The notes: generated by a model not told the origin, from the sequence alone. A stretch of DNA of 64,000 nucleotides from Bacteroidaceae bacterium (GCA_016280445.1 JAEEGS010000016.1:1-64000); one strand, 5' to 3'. Shown: positions 7,506 through 16,596, counted from the stretch's first letter. Made by a program: numbers and translations.

Positions 7506-7901
7506 TTATGTGATTGGTTTTCCTATCATGCAGTCCTGCCGAAAATGCTGAGGCGACATGCCTGTATATCGGTGAAAGTAAGTGCCGAAATGGGATTGGT
7601 TGGCGAAGTTGAGTCGGTCTGCCACTTGCTTGATGGAAAGGCTATTGTCATGGAGCAAGATTTTCGCCTGTTTGATGATTTGCTCTATAATGATTTCGTT
7701 AGCGGTCTTGCCCGACAATTTCTTGCAGATGGAGGAGAAGTATTTGGGTGTGATGTGAAGTAACTCTGCATAACCATTCACATTGGTGAAGGGTTGCTGA
7801 GGGTCTTCAATCAGGTTGATGAACAACTCAAAAATGTGTTCTGCCGAAGTGTGAGTTGTCGGGAGGAGTGAACGTTCATTGTTCTCGAAGATATCACCCA
7901 T
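7506..7901 (-). CDS. AraC-family DNA-binding domain, N-terminus missing
   Basis: A 131-residue protein that is nearly all AraC/XylS DNA-binding domain. Both helix-turn-helix units can be seen: NVNGYAELLHITPKYFSSIC and SIKQVADRLNFANQSHFGTY, ending in the family signature FHRYTGMSPQHFRQ. Typical Bacteroidota members are near 290 residues with an N-terminal cupin-like sensor, which is absent here. The sequence upstream of the ATG at 7901 does not encode one in any frame. It is either a truncated remnant or a stand-alone DNA-binding protein. It lies upstream of the peroxidase gene on the same strand and could regulate it. Confidence 0.65.
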   Translation of the reverse strand: MGDIFENNERSLLPTTHTSAEHIFELFINLIEDPQQPFTNVNGYAELLHITPKYFSSICKKLSGKTANEIIIEQIIKQAKILLHDNSLSIKQVADRLNFANQSHFGTYFHRYTGMSPQHFRQDCMIGKPIT

Positions 7902-8154
7902 TTCATAGACAAGAGAAGAAAAGAGGCTTCGCAGGGAAAAGCCAACTCGTCACCGCTTGTGCCACCTATCAATTGCGAGTGGCTGAATATAAAAGGAAAA
8001 CCTGAGGGAGCACCTCCACTGCCCCCGTGAGCCTCCTTCCACAAAGCTCACGAGCCAAACGTCGTTACCCTCGTGAGCTTTACGACGTACGACTACACCC
8101 CATAAAAGAAACAACGATGCAGCGGAAAAACTTCCAATGTCAGCAAACTCGGCT
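7902..8154. other. intergenic stretch with inverted repeat, possible decayed gene
   Basis: No supported gene. It occupies the place where the AraC sensor domain would be expected. It holds a perfect 12-base inverted repeat, described separately. Confidence 0.4.
8043..8081. repeat. inverted repeat AAAGCTCACGAG, copy 1 of a dispersed repeat
   Basis: AAAGCTCACGAG at 8043-8054 pairs perfectly with CTCGTGAGCTTT at 8070-8081 across a 15-base loop, flanked by ACGTCGT and ACGACGT. The same 12 bases with the same flank type recur at 33932-33943. Confidence 0.7.
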
Positions 8155-9273
8155 TCACCACCCTGGAGGCAGCACTACATTGTCTAACGTGTGTGCTTGT
8201 TCGAATAGTGGAGCAATCTCTTCGTCGGTGAATCCTGCGATGCCGCAACCGATGCGTGTGACAAGGAAGGTCAGTTCGGGATGCTCCTTCGCAAAGGCGA
8301 TGAACTCATCCACATAGGGACGGATGGTTTCCACCCCACCCTGCATGGTCGGGATGCCATAACTCTGCCCCTGCAGACCTACGCCTTGTCCCATCACGGC
8401 ACCAAATTTCTTGTAGGCAATCCATGCCGCACCACCACCATGCAATCCGCGCAAATTGCTGCCAAAGACAAAAATCTCGTTCGGTTCGAGCGAATCGATG
8501 AATGTTGGAGTTGTACGTTTCTGTTCCATATAATTATAGTCAAGTGAATAGTCGGGCATGGATGCTTCGTTGCACATACAGGCATCGTCGGACAGAGAGT
8601 GGAACGGCACCGTGAAGGAGGCTCCAGCCATCTGGTCTTTTGCTGATTTCTCGTAAGGCATGGTGAACTCGTCCAGCACTTCGGGCATATCGAAGTCCAT
8701 GTCGAAGTTCTTTCGGAAGTAAGGAATCAGCACCTGTTTCTTCAGATGGTTAAATCGCTGAGAGATGGCGGAGGGTGTCACACCCATTTTCTCCGCCACC
8801 TCTTTGGCTTTGAATCCTTGCACCAGCATCAGTTCCAGCACCATGCGGTCGCTGCGGTCTGCTATGTGATGGTTGCACAATTCCTCGATGATTTTGTTGA
8901 ACTGCAGACGTAAATCCTCGCTGGCATCGAAGGTACGCAAATAGTCTTCGTAACTCAAGTTGCCATATTCACGCTGATACCATTTCAAGGCATCGAGCAC
9001 GACGAAACGGAATCCTCCGACAATCCATGTGCGAAGACTCACTTCTGGCGAGCGGTCTTCGAGCGGACGCCAATCATGCTCCATCAGATAGAGTGCATAC
9101 TGATGTGCCAACGACATGAAGTCGAGGTTCTCCTTCTGGCTCAACCCGTAATGCTGGTCGTAAAGGTGATAGGCTGCATGACAATATTCGTAAAAATAGT
9201 CACGAAAAACGCGGCTGTTCCCGTTGCGCAATCCGTCAAGAATTTGCTGGTCAGATAGAGGTGAACGTCTCAT
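8155..9273 (-). CDS. fusion of ECF-like sigma factor and macrodomain-like domain
   Basis: A 372-residue protein starting at the ATG at 9273; the frame is open further upstream but lacks domain content there. Residues about 4-110 resemble sigma region 2. Residues about 135-185 (VLELMLVQGFKAKEVAEKMG and VTPSAISQRFNHLKK) form a sigma region 4 helix-turn-helix. After an acidic linker, residues about 256-372 resemble the A1S_2505-type phage-associated family: IFVFGSNLRGLHGGGAAWIA, GQSYGIPT, and RIGCGIAGFTDEEIAPLF. The GSNL..HGGGAA and GCGIAG patterns resemble the ADP-ribose-binding loops of macrodomains. No frameshift separates the halves. It may be a transcription factor that senses an ADP-ribose-type or nucleotide signal, which is inference. 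It diverges from a VWA gene. Confidence 0.72.
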   Translation of the reverse strand: MRRSPLSDQQILDGLRNGNSRVFRDYFYEYCHAAYHLYDQHYGLSQKENLDFMSLAHQYALYLMEHDWRPLEDRSPEVSLRTWIVGGFRFVVLDALKWYQREYGNLSYEDYLRTFDASEDLRLQFNKIIEELCNHHIADRSDRMVLELMLVQGFKAKEVAEKMGVTPSAISQRFNHLKKQVLIPYFRKNFDMDFDMPEVLDEFTMPYEKSAKDQMAGASFTVPFHSLSDDACMCNEASMPDYSLDYNYMEQKRTTPTFIDSLEPNEIFVFGSNLRGLHGGGAAWIAYKKFGAVMGQGVGLQGQSYGIPTMQGGVETIRPYVDEFIAFAKEHPELTFLVTRIGCGIAGFTDEEIAPLFEQAHTLDNVVLPPGW

Positions 9274-9290
9274 CGTGGATATTTTTTTTG

Positions 9291-9298
9291 CGAAGATA
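9291..9298 (-). promoter_or_regulatory. possible -7 box for the sigma/macrodomain gene
   Basis: Reads TATCTTCG on the minus strand, one base from the TAnnTTTG consensus, about 18 bases before the ATG. Confidence 0.4.
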
Positions 9299-9441
9299 GT
9301 AAAAAAATGGACGAGTGTGCTTAACTTTTTCTGAAAATCTTCTTTTAAGGGATAAAAGTCAACAGAATCGTGACCTTTCGAGCACGGATTCACACAACTT
9401 TTATAATTCACATTTATTCACTCCTAAAAAATAAAAAGAAG

Positions 9442-10068
9442 ATGAAACAGAAAGTATTCAATTTGATGATTGTCGATGAAAGCGGCTCCATGAGCATCAT
9501 TCACCAGCAGGCCTTCTCGGGCATGAATGAAACCTTGCAGACAGTACGCACCATGCAGAAGCAATTTCCCGATACCGACCAGCGTGTCACACTCGTCACA
9601 TTTGACACCGGTCACACAAAGTGGCACTACGACAACACACCTGCCGCACAGACACACGAACTGGGTTGGAAAGACTATCAGCCTGGAGGTGGCACACCGC
9701 TCTACGATGCCATCGGCATGGCGGTCTCCAAAGTAAATGCACAGACAGACAAGGACAGCAAGGTGCTGGTCACCATCATCACCGACGGTGAGGAAAACAG
9801 TTCGCGCGAGTGGACGCTGACGATGATTCGCAACCTTGTCGAGAAACTGAAGCAGCAAGGATGGACTTTCACGCTCATCGGAACCGACAATCTGGATGTG
9901 GAGTCGATGGCACGCACGATGGCTATCGACGAACACATGGAGTTCACTGAAGATGCCGTCGGAACCAGCCAAATGTTTGCTCGCGAACGGAGTGCCCGCA
10001 TGCGCTACAATGCTTGTCTTGATGCAGGCGTGACGATGGAATCAGGCAGTTTCTTCGACGAAGCCTGA
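9442..10068 (+). CDS. von Willebrand factor A domain protein (TerY-like)
   Basis: A 208-residue protein that is essentially one VWA domain. The metal-ion-dependent adhesion site is complete: D-x-S-G-S in VDESGSMS near residue 12, a Thr in GGGTPLYDAIG, and Asp in TIITDGEEN. There is no signal peptide, so it acts in the cytoplasm, as TerY-type proteins of tellurite/phage-stress systems do. The start is the ATG at 9442 after a purine-rich stretch. It diverges from the sigma/macrodomain gene with 168 bases between, so they may be coregulated. Function unknown; protein scaffolding is the usual role of such domains. Confidence 0.8.
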   Translation: MKQKVFNLMIVDESGSMSIIHQQAFSGMNETLQTVRTMQKQFPDTDQRVTLVTFDTGHTKWHYDNTPAAQTHELGWKDYQPGGGTPLYDAIGMAVSKVNAQTDKDSKVLVTIITDGEENSSREWTLTMIRNLVEKLKQQGWTFTLIGTDNLDVESMARTMAIDEHMEFTEDAVGTSQMFARERSARMRYNACLDAGVTMESGSFFDEA

Positions 10069-10120
10069 CAAAAAAGTCCCATTGGGACATCCTTTTTCCG
10101 AGTGACACACCCTTTTTCTG

Positions 10121-10173
10121 AGAAAAGTTGCTGTTAAAAATAAACAATCTGCAACTTTTCTCTCTTTTTTTTC
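10121..10173 (+). terminator. Rho-independent terminator after the VWA gene
   Basis: AGAAAAGTTGC (10121-10131) pairs perfectly with GCAACTTTTCT (10151-10161), followed by a T-rich run. A second small palindrome, GTCCCATTGGGAC, lies just upstream at 10077-10089. Confidence 0.75.
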
Positions 10174-10193
10174 CTCGCAAAAGAAAAAATCCA

Positions 10194-10201
10194 TAACTTT
10201 G
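10194..10201 (+). promoter_or_regulatory. -7 box for fbp
   Basis: Reads TAACTTTG then C. This makes the GTG at 10221 too close for a normal leader and favours the ATG at 10269 as start. Confidence 0.65.
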
Positions 10202-10268
10202 CAAAATAGAACAACCCTGTGTGAGCATAAAACCAAAACCTACCATCGTGCTCCACCCAAATCTTTCT

Positions 10269-12278
10269 ATGGAAATAAAGAAGGACAACGTATTCACAGA
10301 AGAAGAGATAAAAGAAGATCTCCGATATCTGCAATTGCTGGCACAAAGTTATCCCAATGTGGCAGAAGCAAGTTGTGAGATTATCAATCTTGAGGCGATT
10401 CTCAACCTGCCCAAGCCCACGGAACACTTCATCAGCGACCCGCACGGAGAAAGCGAGGCGTTCAATCATGTGCTGAGGAATGCTTCGGGCTATGTGAAGC
10501 GGAAAGTGGAAGAGATTTTTGGCCCTACGCTTCGCCTGTCAGAAAAGCAGGAACTGTGCACCTTGATTTACTATCCAGAAGCGAAGTTGCAGCGAATCAA
10601 GGCGGCAGAAAACAACATGGAGGACTTCTACATCATCACGCTCAATCAACTCATCAAGGTGTTGAGAGAGGTGAGTTCGAAATACACACGAAGTAAAATC
10701 CGCAAGGAACTGCCCGAAGAGTTCGGCTACATCATCGAAGAGTTGCTGCACGAAAGTCACAGCGGTGTGGGCGAAAAGCGCCACCAATACTACAATGTGA
10801 TTGTACAGACCATCATCGAGACCCAACGTGCCGACCACTTCATCGTGTCCATCTGCAACCTGATTCAGCGACTGGCCATTGACCGTCTGCACCTGCTGGG
10901 CGACATCTTCGACCGAGGTCCCGGTTCACACCTCATCATGGAGACACTGATGAACTATCATCACTTCGACATCGTGTGGGGCAACCACGACATCGAATGG
11001 TTCGGAGCGGCAGCCGGCAACCGGGCTTGCATCGCCAATGTGTTGCGACTCTCCATGCGCTATGGAAACCTCGCCACACTGGAAGACGGATACGGCATCA
11101 ACCTGTTGCCACTGGCCACATTCGCCATGGAGACCTACAAGGATGACCCCTGCAAGCAGTTCACTGCCAACGAGTTGACAAAAGAGAGCCAGCACGACAA
11201 GAAGACGAATCGACTCATCGCTCAGATGCACAAGGCCATCACCATCATCCAGTTCAAGGAGGAGGCAAAAATCATTGACCGACATCCCGAGTTTGACATG
11301 GCGGGACGCAAGATGCTGGAACACATCTACTTCGGCAACGGCACTTGCTTCATCGACGGCACAGAGCATGAGATGCTCGACACCTTCCTGCCCACCGTGG
11401 ACAAGGAGAATCCCAATGCCTTGAGCGAAGAGGAAGAACTGCTGATGGCAAAACTGGAACATTCATTCCGCACCAGCGACAAACTGCAACGCCACATACA
11501 ATGCCTGCTGGCACACGGAGGCATGTACTCCATCGCCAACAGCAACCTGATGTATCACGCCACCGTTCCGCTCAACTCCGACGGCACCCTGAAAGAAGTG
11601 GAGATAAACGGCAAGAAGTACAAAGGGATGGCGCTGATGAAGAAGACAGGGCACTTGGTGAGAGAAGCATTCAACGCCGACACGCCAAAAGAACGCAAGA
11701 ACTACGCCAAGGATTACATCTGGTATCTGTGGTGCGGAAAAGACTCTCCGCTGTTCGACAAGGACAAGATGACCACCTTCGAACGTTACTTCATCAAAGA
11801 TAAGTCAACACACACGGAGACAAAGGGTTACTACTATAAATACAACAATGATGAAAAGGTTGTAGACATGATTCTCGACAACTTCGGAGTGGAGGGAAAG
11901 CATCGCCACATCATCAACGGTCACACACCCGTCAAGGTGTTGAAAGGCGAAACACCCATCAAGGCCAATGGAAAACTCCTCGTCATCGATGGCGGTTTCT
12001 CACGTGCCTATCAACCCGAAACAGGCATTGCAGGCTACACCCTCACCTTCCACAGCCGAGGACTCGACCTCGTGCAACATCAGCCCTTCCGCTCCGCCGA
12101 AGACGCCATCCAGAACGGTGACGACATCAAGAGCTCGACCCAGATTGTGGAACTGAGTTCGCAACGCATGTATGTGAAGGACACCGACAAGGGGAAAATA
12201 CTCCTCACCAAAGTGGAGAACCTGAAACGCCTGCTCTTCGCCTACCGAAACGGATTCATCAAAGAAGTGAAAAATTGA
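10269..12278 (+). CDS. fbp: fructose-1,6-bisphosphatase, class III
   Basis: A 669-residue gluconeogenic enzyme hydrolysing fructose 1,6-bisphosphate to fructose 6-phosphate and phosphate in the cytoplasm. Length and content match class III (Firmicutes/Bacteroidota type). The metallophosphatase motifs are all present: HFISDPHGE near the N-terminus, LLGDIFDRGPG and GNHDIEWFG around residues 210-240, and INGHTPVKV near the C-terminus. The start is the ATG at 10269 (MEIKKDNVFTEEEI), which fits family members; a GTG at 10221 would add 16 residues. It is monocistronic, with a terminator before it and its own promoter. Confidence 0.93.
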   Translation: MEIKKDNVFTEEEIKEDLRYLQLLAQSYPNVAEASCEIINLEAILNLPKPTEHFISDPHGESEAFNHVLRNASGYVKRKVEEIFGPTLRLSEKQELCTLIYYPEAKLQRIKAAENNMEDFYIITLNQLIKVLREVSSKYTRSKIRKELPEEFGYIIEELLHESHSGVGEKRHQYYNVIVQTIIETQRADHFIVSICNLIQRLAIDRLHLLGDIFDRGPGSHLIMETLMNYHHFDIVWGNHDIEWFGAAAGNRACIANVLRLSMRYGNLATLEDGYGINLLPLATFAMETYKDDPCKQFTANELTKESQHDKKTNRLIAQMHKAITIIQFKEEAKIIDRHPEFDMAGRKMLEHIYFGNGTCFIDGTEHEMLDTFLPTVDKENPNALSEEEELLMAKLEHSFRTSDKLQRHIQCLLAHGGMYSIANSNLMYHATVPLNSDGTLKEVEINGKKYKGMALMKKTGHLVREAFNADTPKERKNYAKDYIWYLWCGKDSPLFDKDKMTTFERYFIKDKSTHTETKGYYYKYNNDEKVVDMILDNFGVEGKHRHIINGHTPVKVLKGETPIKANGKLLVIDGGFSRAYQPETGIAGYTLTFHSRGLDLVQHQPFRSAEDAIQNGDDIKSSTQIVELSSQRMYVKDTDKGKILLTKVENLKRLLFAYRNGFIKEVKN

Positions 12279-12307
12279 TTGTTACACATATTAAAATTGA
12301 GAAGCGT

Positions 12308-13075
12308 ATGAAGAAACTACTACTCATGGCTGCTTTTGCACTGGGGTGCATCAGCGCATCGGCTCAGCAATCACTCACACTGAGCACTTACAAAGGTACA
12401 GACCTTGCGAAGTATGACGGAAAGACTCTCAACGTGACCGTCAGCCGCTACATCTTCAAAGGATGGAACACCATCTCGCTGCCATTCTCCATGACCGCCG
12501 AACAGGTGACTGAAGTGTTCGGCAGCGACTGCAAACTCGAGAAACTCGTAGGCGTTGAAAACGACGGCTCCAGCGTGAAACTCAATTTCCAGAACTGCAA
12601 GTCGAAAGGCATCCAGGCCAACACGCCTTACATCCTCTATTATACAGGCGAAAACGGCACTAAGAAATTCACCGTTGAAAATGCCCAGATTATAGATGAT
12701 GCCGCCGAGTTAGTCTTCACCGCTGAAGGCACTGGAGAGAAAGTCACGATGGGTACAGCCAAGAAACAAACTGCCCCACGAGGCTTCTATGGCATCCTCG
12801 CCCGTAACAACGACGAAGCATCGTTCGTCAATGTGGACGACACCTCCACAGACTTCTACGCCACCCGTTGCTACGTGGAACTCTCTGGCGGCAACTCCAC
12901 CCTGCTCTCCACCAACCACATCGAAGAAGGCGAAGCCACTAGCATCAAGTCTGTGGTCAAGCCCGGCGAACGCGTGCAGGTGTACAACCTCTCAGGCGTG
13001 AAAGTGGCCGACAGCACCGAGGGTCTCCGACCTGGCATCTATGTCATCAAGGGCAAAACCGTAGCTGTACAATAA
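12308..13075 (+). CDS. secreted protein with C-terminal sorting-like tail
   Basis: A 255-residue protein of unknown function. The start is the ATG at 12308, which gives a clean signal peptide (MKKLLLMAAFALGCISASAQ); the frame opens earlier, overlapping fbp. The body is Thr/Asn-rich and beta-like. The C-terminus VQVYNLSGVKV...LRPGIYVIKGKTVAVQ resembles the type IX secretion sorting domain. The signal peptide and tail suggest export to the outer membrane or surface. It begins 29 bases after the fbp stop and ends at a strong terminator; it may be read through from fbp. Confidence 0.75.
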   Translation: MKKLLLMAAFALGCISASAQQSLTLSTYKGTDLAKYDGKTLNVTVSRYIFKGWNTISLPFSMTAEQVTEVFGSDCKLEKLVGVENDGSSVKLNFQNCKSKGIQANTPYILYYTGENGTKKFTVENAQIIDDAAELVFTAEGTGEKVTMGTAKKQTAPRGFYGILARNNDEASFVNVDDTSTDFYATRCYVELSGGNSTLLSTNHIEEGEATSIKSVVKPGERVQVYNLSGVKVADSTEGLRPGIYVIKGKTVAVQ

Positions 13076-13097
13076 TCATCCTTGCTCATACAACATA

Positions 13098-13133
13098 CGC
13101 ACCCGCCTCCAAGCGGGTGCGTTTTGTTTTATT
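13098..13133 (+). terminator. Rho-independent terminator
   Basis: CGCACCCGC pairs perfectly with GCGGGTGCG around a six-base loop, then TTTTGTTTTATT. Confidence 0.9.
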
Positions 13134-13175
13134 CTCTACCATTCAAACAAATCGCAAACATAAAAACCAACATCT

Positions 13176-13208
13176 TTTGGTGGTTTTAAAAATAAAGTTG
13201 TATCTTTG
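13176..13208 (+). promoter_or_regulatory. promoter of the signalling operon
   Basis: -7 box TATCTTTG at 13201-13208 and -33 TTTG at 13176-13179, with a 21-base spacer. Start of translation follows 21 bases later. Confidence 0.7.
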
Positions 13209-13229
13209 CAAACAGAAAGAAAAACTAAT

Positions 13230-14189
13230 ATGGCACGAAAGAAACAGACCTTATACCTATTAATCATTGCCATGATGGCGATGGCTCAGACTGTGACTGC
13301 ACAGGAAGAGACCATCGTGTTTACACCACAATGGACGGCACAGGCCCAATTCGCCGGCTATTACGTAGCCGAGGCAAAGGGTTTCTATCGCGAGGCTGGA
13401 GTGAAGGTGCGCATAGAACATCCATCAGCCACGCAGCCCGCCATGGACCGCTTGCGCAAGAACGAATGTCAGGCCACAACACTGCAACTTTGTCAAGCGT
13501 TGGAAATCGTGGATGGAGGCATCCCTCTGGTGAACATCCTTCAGACATCGATGAACAATGCGATGGTCATCGTTTCAGCCCGCGACAAAGATCCGCTGAC
13601 ACAGAAAGGTGCCCGTGTCGGCATCTGGAGCGTCGGTTTCGGTCAATTGGCCATCTGCATGAGCATCAAGGACCATCTGAACTACAAGTGGGTGCACTTC
13701 GCTCAGAACGTCAATCTTTTCGTGGCTGGAGCCCTCGATGCCACGCTGGCCATGAGCTACAACGAGTACTACCAGTTGGTGCAAGCAGGTATCAAGATGA
13801 CCGACAAGAACGTGTATCGTTTCTGCGACCACGGCTACAACGTGCAGGAGGACGGCGTCTATATGAACCGCGACTACTACGAGAAGCACAAGGAACAGGC
13901 ACATCGTTTCGCCCAAGCTAGCAAGAAAGGCTGGGAATGGGCAGCCCAACATCCCGACGAGACACTGGACATCGTGATGCGGTATGTCGATAAGAACCAC
14001 ATCGCCACCAACCGCGTGATGCAGCGGCTGATGCTCCAAGAGGTGCTGCGCCTGCAAGTGGACCGCGAGTCGAAGAAGCGCGAGTTCCGGTTGCGCCCCG
14101 ACATGGTGCGACAAGCCAACCAACTGATGGTGGAGAACCAGATGCTGAGCCATGAAGTGACATACGATCAACTTATCCCACAGAAGTAA
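13230..14189 (+). CDS. orphan NMT1/THI5-like periplasmic substrate-binding protein
   Basis: A 319-residue exported protein. After a signal peptide ending TVTAQ it has the NMT1/THI5-like solute-binding layout: FTPQWTAQAQFAGYYVAEAKG, the NECQATTLQLCQALEIVDGG block, and GARVGIWSVGFGQL. Relatives bind pyrimidine or sulfonate-type ligands for ABC importers. No ABC permease or ATPase gene is nearby. Instead the gene is 12 bases upstream of a membrane sensor with an extracytoplasmic domain. The likely role is to present a ligand to that sensor; this is inference from gene order. The ATG at 13230 is chosen because it starts the signal peptide. Confidence 0.8.
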   Translation: MARKKQTLYLLIIAMMAMAQTVTAQEETIVFTPQWTAQAQFAGYYVAEAKGFYREAGVKVRIEHPSATQPAMDRLRKNECQATTLQLCQALEIVDGGIPLVNILQTSMNNAMVIVSARDKDPLTQKGARVGIWSVGFGQLAICMSIKDHLNYKWVHFAQNVNLFVAGALDATLAMSYNEYYQLVQAGIKMTDKNVYRFCDHGYNVQEDGVYMNRDYYEKHKEQAHRFAQASKKGWEWAAQHPDETLDIVMRYVDKNHIATNRVMQRLMLQEVLRLQVDRESKKREFRLRPDMVRQANQLMVENQMLSHEVTYDQLIPQK

Positions 14190-14201
14190 GGAGGCACGAG
14201 C

Positions 14202-16571
14202 ATGAAACAAATCATCGCATATATCCGTCGCAAACTATCCGTCAGAGTCAGTCTGTGGGTAGTGTTCTTTGCTGCCATCATCTTCGTTGTCGCCCTCGGA
14301 TTCCTATTCTATCAGGCCCGTGAGGCCGTGCGGCAGGAGGCTGTCAATCGTGCCACGCAAATCTTGGATAAGACCTCACTGCGTGTGGAGGGCATATTGA
14401 ACCGTGTGGAGGTGGCCTCGGACATGACCAAATGGCTGGTACTGCGCCATCCCGACCAAGCCGACTCGATGTTCGTCTACAGCCGGGGCTTGCTGCAGAA
14501 TAATCCCGACTTCTACAACTGCTCCATCGCTTTCGAGCCTTACTACTTCAAAAACAAGGGACGCTATTTCTCTGCCTACACCAGACATATCGGTGACTCT
14601 ATTCGCACCACACAAGGCGGCAGCGATAACTACCAGTATTTCTTTGCGGACTGGTATCTCATGCCCCAACTGCTGGATAAGCCGTGCTGGACGGAACCGT
14701 ATATGGACCTCGATGTCGCCACGAACACCAGCGAGATGGTGACCAGTTACTGTCAGACCCTCATGGACAAGCAGGACCAGGTGATAGGCGTCATCAACAT
14801 CAGCCTCTCACTGAACTGGCTATCGCAGACCATCTCAGCCGTTAAGCCCTATCCCAATTCTTACAGCATCATGATCGGCCGTGGCGGCACCTACTTCGTA
14901 CATCCCGACACGACGAAAATCACCCGCCAGACCATTTTCACCCAGACGCTGGAGCAGCCCGACACAGCCATGAGCGCCCTCGGCCATGCCATGACGAATG
15001 GTGAGGAAGGGGTGAAGCAGATGAATATCAATGGCGAGGACAGTTACGTCTTCTACAAGCCCCTCGGCCAGACGGGATGCTCGATGGCCATCGTCTGCCC
15101 CGAGAGCGACATCTTCAGTGGTTTCGACCGTCTGCGCCACACGATTATGGCCATCGTCACCGTTGGTCTGTTGCTGATGCTCTACTTCTTCGTCCGCATC
15201 ATTACCAGCGAACTGAAGCCCCTGCGACGACTGGCCCACGAGGCCGAAGCCATCGCATCAGGACAGTTTGACACCGTACTGCCTGACTTCCAGCGTACCG
15301 ACGAGATTGGCCAGTTGAGCCACTCGTTCGGGAACATGCAGCAGTCGCTGGTGAAACACATCGAAGAGTTAAAGAACACCACTGCTCAGAAGGCCTCGAT
15401 AGAGAGTGACCTCCGCATTGCCAGCGACATACAGATGGGCATGCTGCCCGAAAAGTTTCCGACCAAGGCCGACCGTGACGACGTGCAACTCTATGCCTCG
15501 CTGACCCCAGCCAAGGAGGTGGGCGGCGACCTGTTTGACTTCTATTTCCGCGACGAGAAACTCTTCTTCTGCATCGGCGACGTGTCGGGCAAGGGCGTGC
15601 CAGCCTCCCTCTTCATGGCCGTCACACGCTCTACCTTCCGAACCGTTTCGACCCACGAGTCGATGCCCGACCGCATCGTGACCATCATGAACAAGACGAT
15701 TGCCGACATGAATAAAAACCACATGTTCGTCACCCTCTTTGTCGGTGTGCTCGACCTGCCCACTGGACGTCTGCACTACTGCAATGCCGGCCATGATGCC
15801 CCGTTGCTCGTTGGTGCCGGCGTAGGCGAACTTCCATGCGACTCGAATATCCCCGTCGGCTTTATGCCCACATGGAAGTACACCCAGCAAGAGGCGCTTA
15901 TCTTCACTGGCACCACCATCTTCCTTTTCACCGATGGATTGACCGAGGCTATGAATGCCGAATATGCGCAGTTCCAGATGGAGCGCATAAACGACGTGGC
16001 AAATCGCGCACTGGCCAAACAGCAACAGGAGCCCCGTCAACTCATCAGCCAGATGACCGAGGCCGTCCACCAGTTTGTGGGCGATGCCGAACAGAGCGAT
16101 GACCTGACCATGATGGCCATACAGTATATCAAGCAGCAGAGAGACGTACAGATGCGGAAAAGCATCGTGCTGACAAACGACACGCAGGAAGTGCCACGAC
16201 TGAATGTCTTTGTCGAAGAGGTCTGCCAAGCCGTGGGATTCGACCAAGTTGTCACCATGCAGGTAAAAGTGGCCGTAGAGGAGGCAGTGGTCAACGTAAT
16301 GAAATATGCCTATCCATCAGGACAGCGCGGCGACGTGAGCATAGAGGCAGCCTCGAATGATGTGCGACTGAAAATTACCATCATCGACAGCGGTAAGCCT
16401 TTCGACCCCACCGTTCAAGCAGAAGTCGACACAACGCTATCTGCCAACCAGCGCAACATCGGCGGACTGGGCATCCATCTCATGCGTCAAAACATGGACT
16501 CCATCAACTACGAGCGCATGGATGACCTCAATGTGCTGACGTTGAGGAAGAAAATACAACAAAGTAAATAG
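14202..16571 (+). CDS. membrane sensor: Cache-like, HAMP, PP2C phosphatase, anti-sigma kinase
   Basis: A 789-residue multidomain signalling protein. In order: transmembrane helix (about 14-36), an extracytoplasmic Cache-like sensor (about 40-305), a second helix (about 311-333), HAMP (about 334-388), SpoIIE/RsbU-type PP2C phosphatase (about 400-643), and an RsbW-type HATPase domain (about 650-789). Phosphatase motifs are GGDLFDFYF, GDVSGKGVPASLFMAV, GHDAPLL, FTDGLTEAMN and SDDLTMMA. Kinase motifs are VEEAVVNVMKYAY (N box), DSGKPFDP and GGLGIHLM. One protein thus holds both the kinase and the phosphatase that would act on the STAS protein encoded next. No sigma-B-type gene is adjacent. Confidence 0.9.
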   Translation: MKQIIAYIRRKLSVRVSLWVVFFAAIIFVVALGFLFYQAREAVRQEAVNRATQILDKTSLRVEGILNRVEVASDMTKWLVLRHPDQADSMFVYSRGLLQNNPDFYNCSIAFEPYYFKNKGRYFSAYTRHIGDSIRTTQGGSDNYQYFFADWYLMPQLLDKPCWTEPYMDLDVATNTSEMVTSYCQTLMDKQDQVIGVINISLSLNWLSQTISAVKPYPNSYSIMIGRGGTYFVHPDTTKITRQTIFTQTLEQPDTAMSALGHAMTNGEEGVKQMNINGEDSYVFYKPLGQTGCSMAIVCPESDIFSGFDRLRHTIMAIVTVGLLLMLYFFVRIITSELKPLRRLAHEAEAIASGQFDTVLPDFQRTDEIGQLSHSFGNMQQSLVKHIEELKNTTAQKASIESDLRIASDIQMGMLPEKFPTKADRDDVQLYASLTPAKEVGGDLFDFYFRDEKLFFCIGDVSGKGVPASLFMAVTRSTFRTVSTHESMPDRIVTIMNKTIADMNKNHMFVTLFVGVLDLPTGRLHYCNAGHDAPLLVGAGVGELPCDSNIPVGFMPTWKYTQQEALIFTGTTIFLFTDGLTEAMNAEYAQFQMERINDVANRALAKQQQEPRQLISQMTEAVHQFVGDAEQSDDLTMMAIQYIKQQRDVQMRKSIVLTNDTQEVPRLNVFVEEVCQAVGFDQVVTMQVKVAVEEAVVNVMKYAYPSGQRGDVSIEAASNDVRLKITIIDSGKPFDPTVQAEVDTTLSANQRNIGGLGIHLMRQNMDSINYERMDDLNVLTLRKKIQQSK

Positions 16572-16596
16572 TAAAACGATTTAAAAAGATAAGATA

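Noticed and set aside
9274-9411. Upstream extension of the sigma/macrodomain protein by 46 residues
   Set aside because: The extra part has no sigma similarity and crosses the likely promoter; the ATG at 9273 begins just before region 2.
10221-10268. GTG start for fbp adding 16 residues
   Set aside because: It is about 19 bases from the -7 box and the extra residues do not resemble the family N-terminus; the ATG at 10269 does.
15369-16247. Long open frame on the minus strand opposite the sensor gene
   Set aside because: It lies wholly inside a gene with complete phosphatase and kinase motifs and has no domain content of its own.
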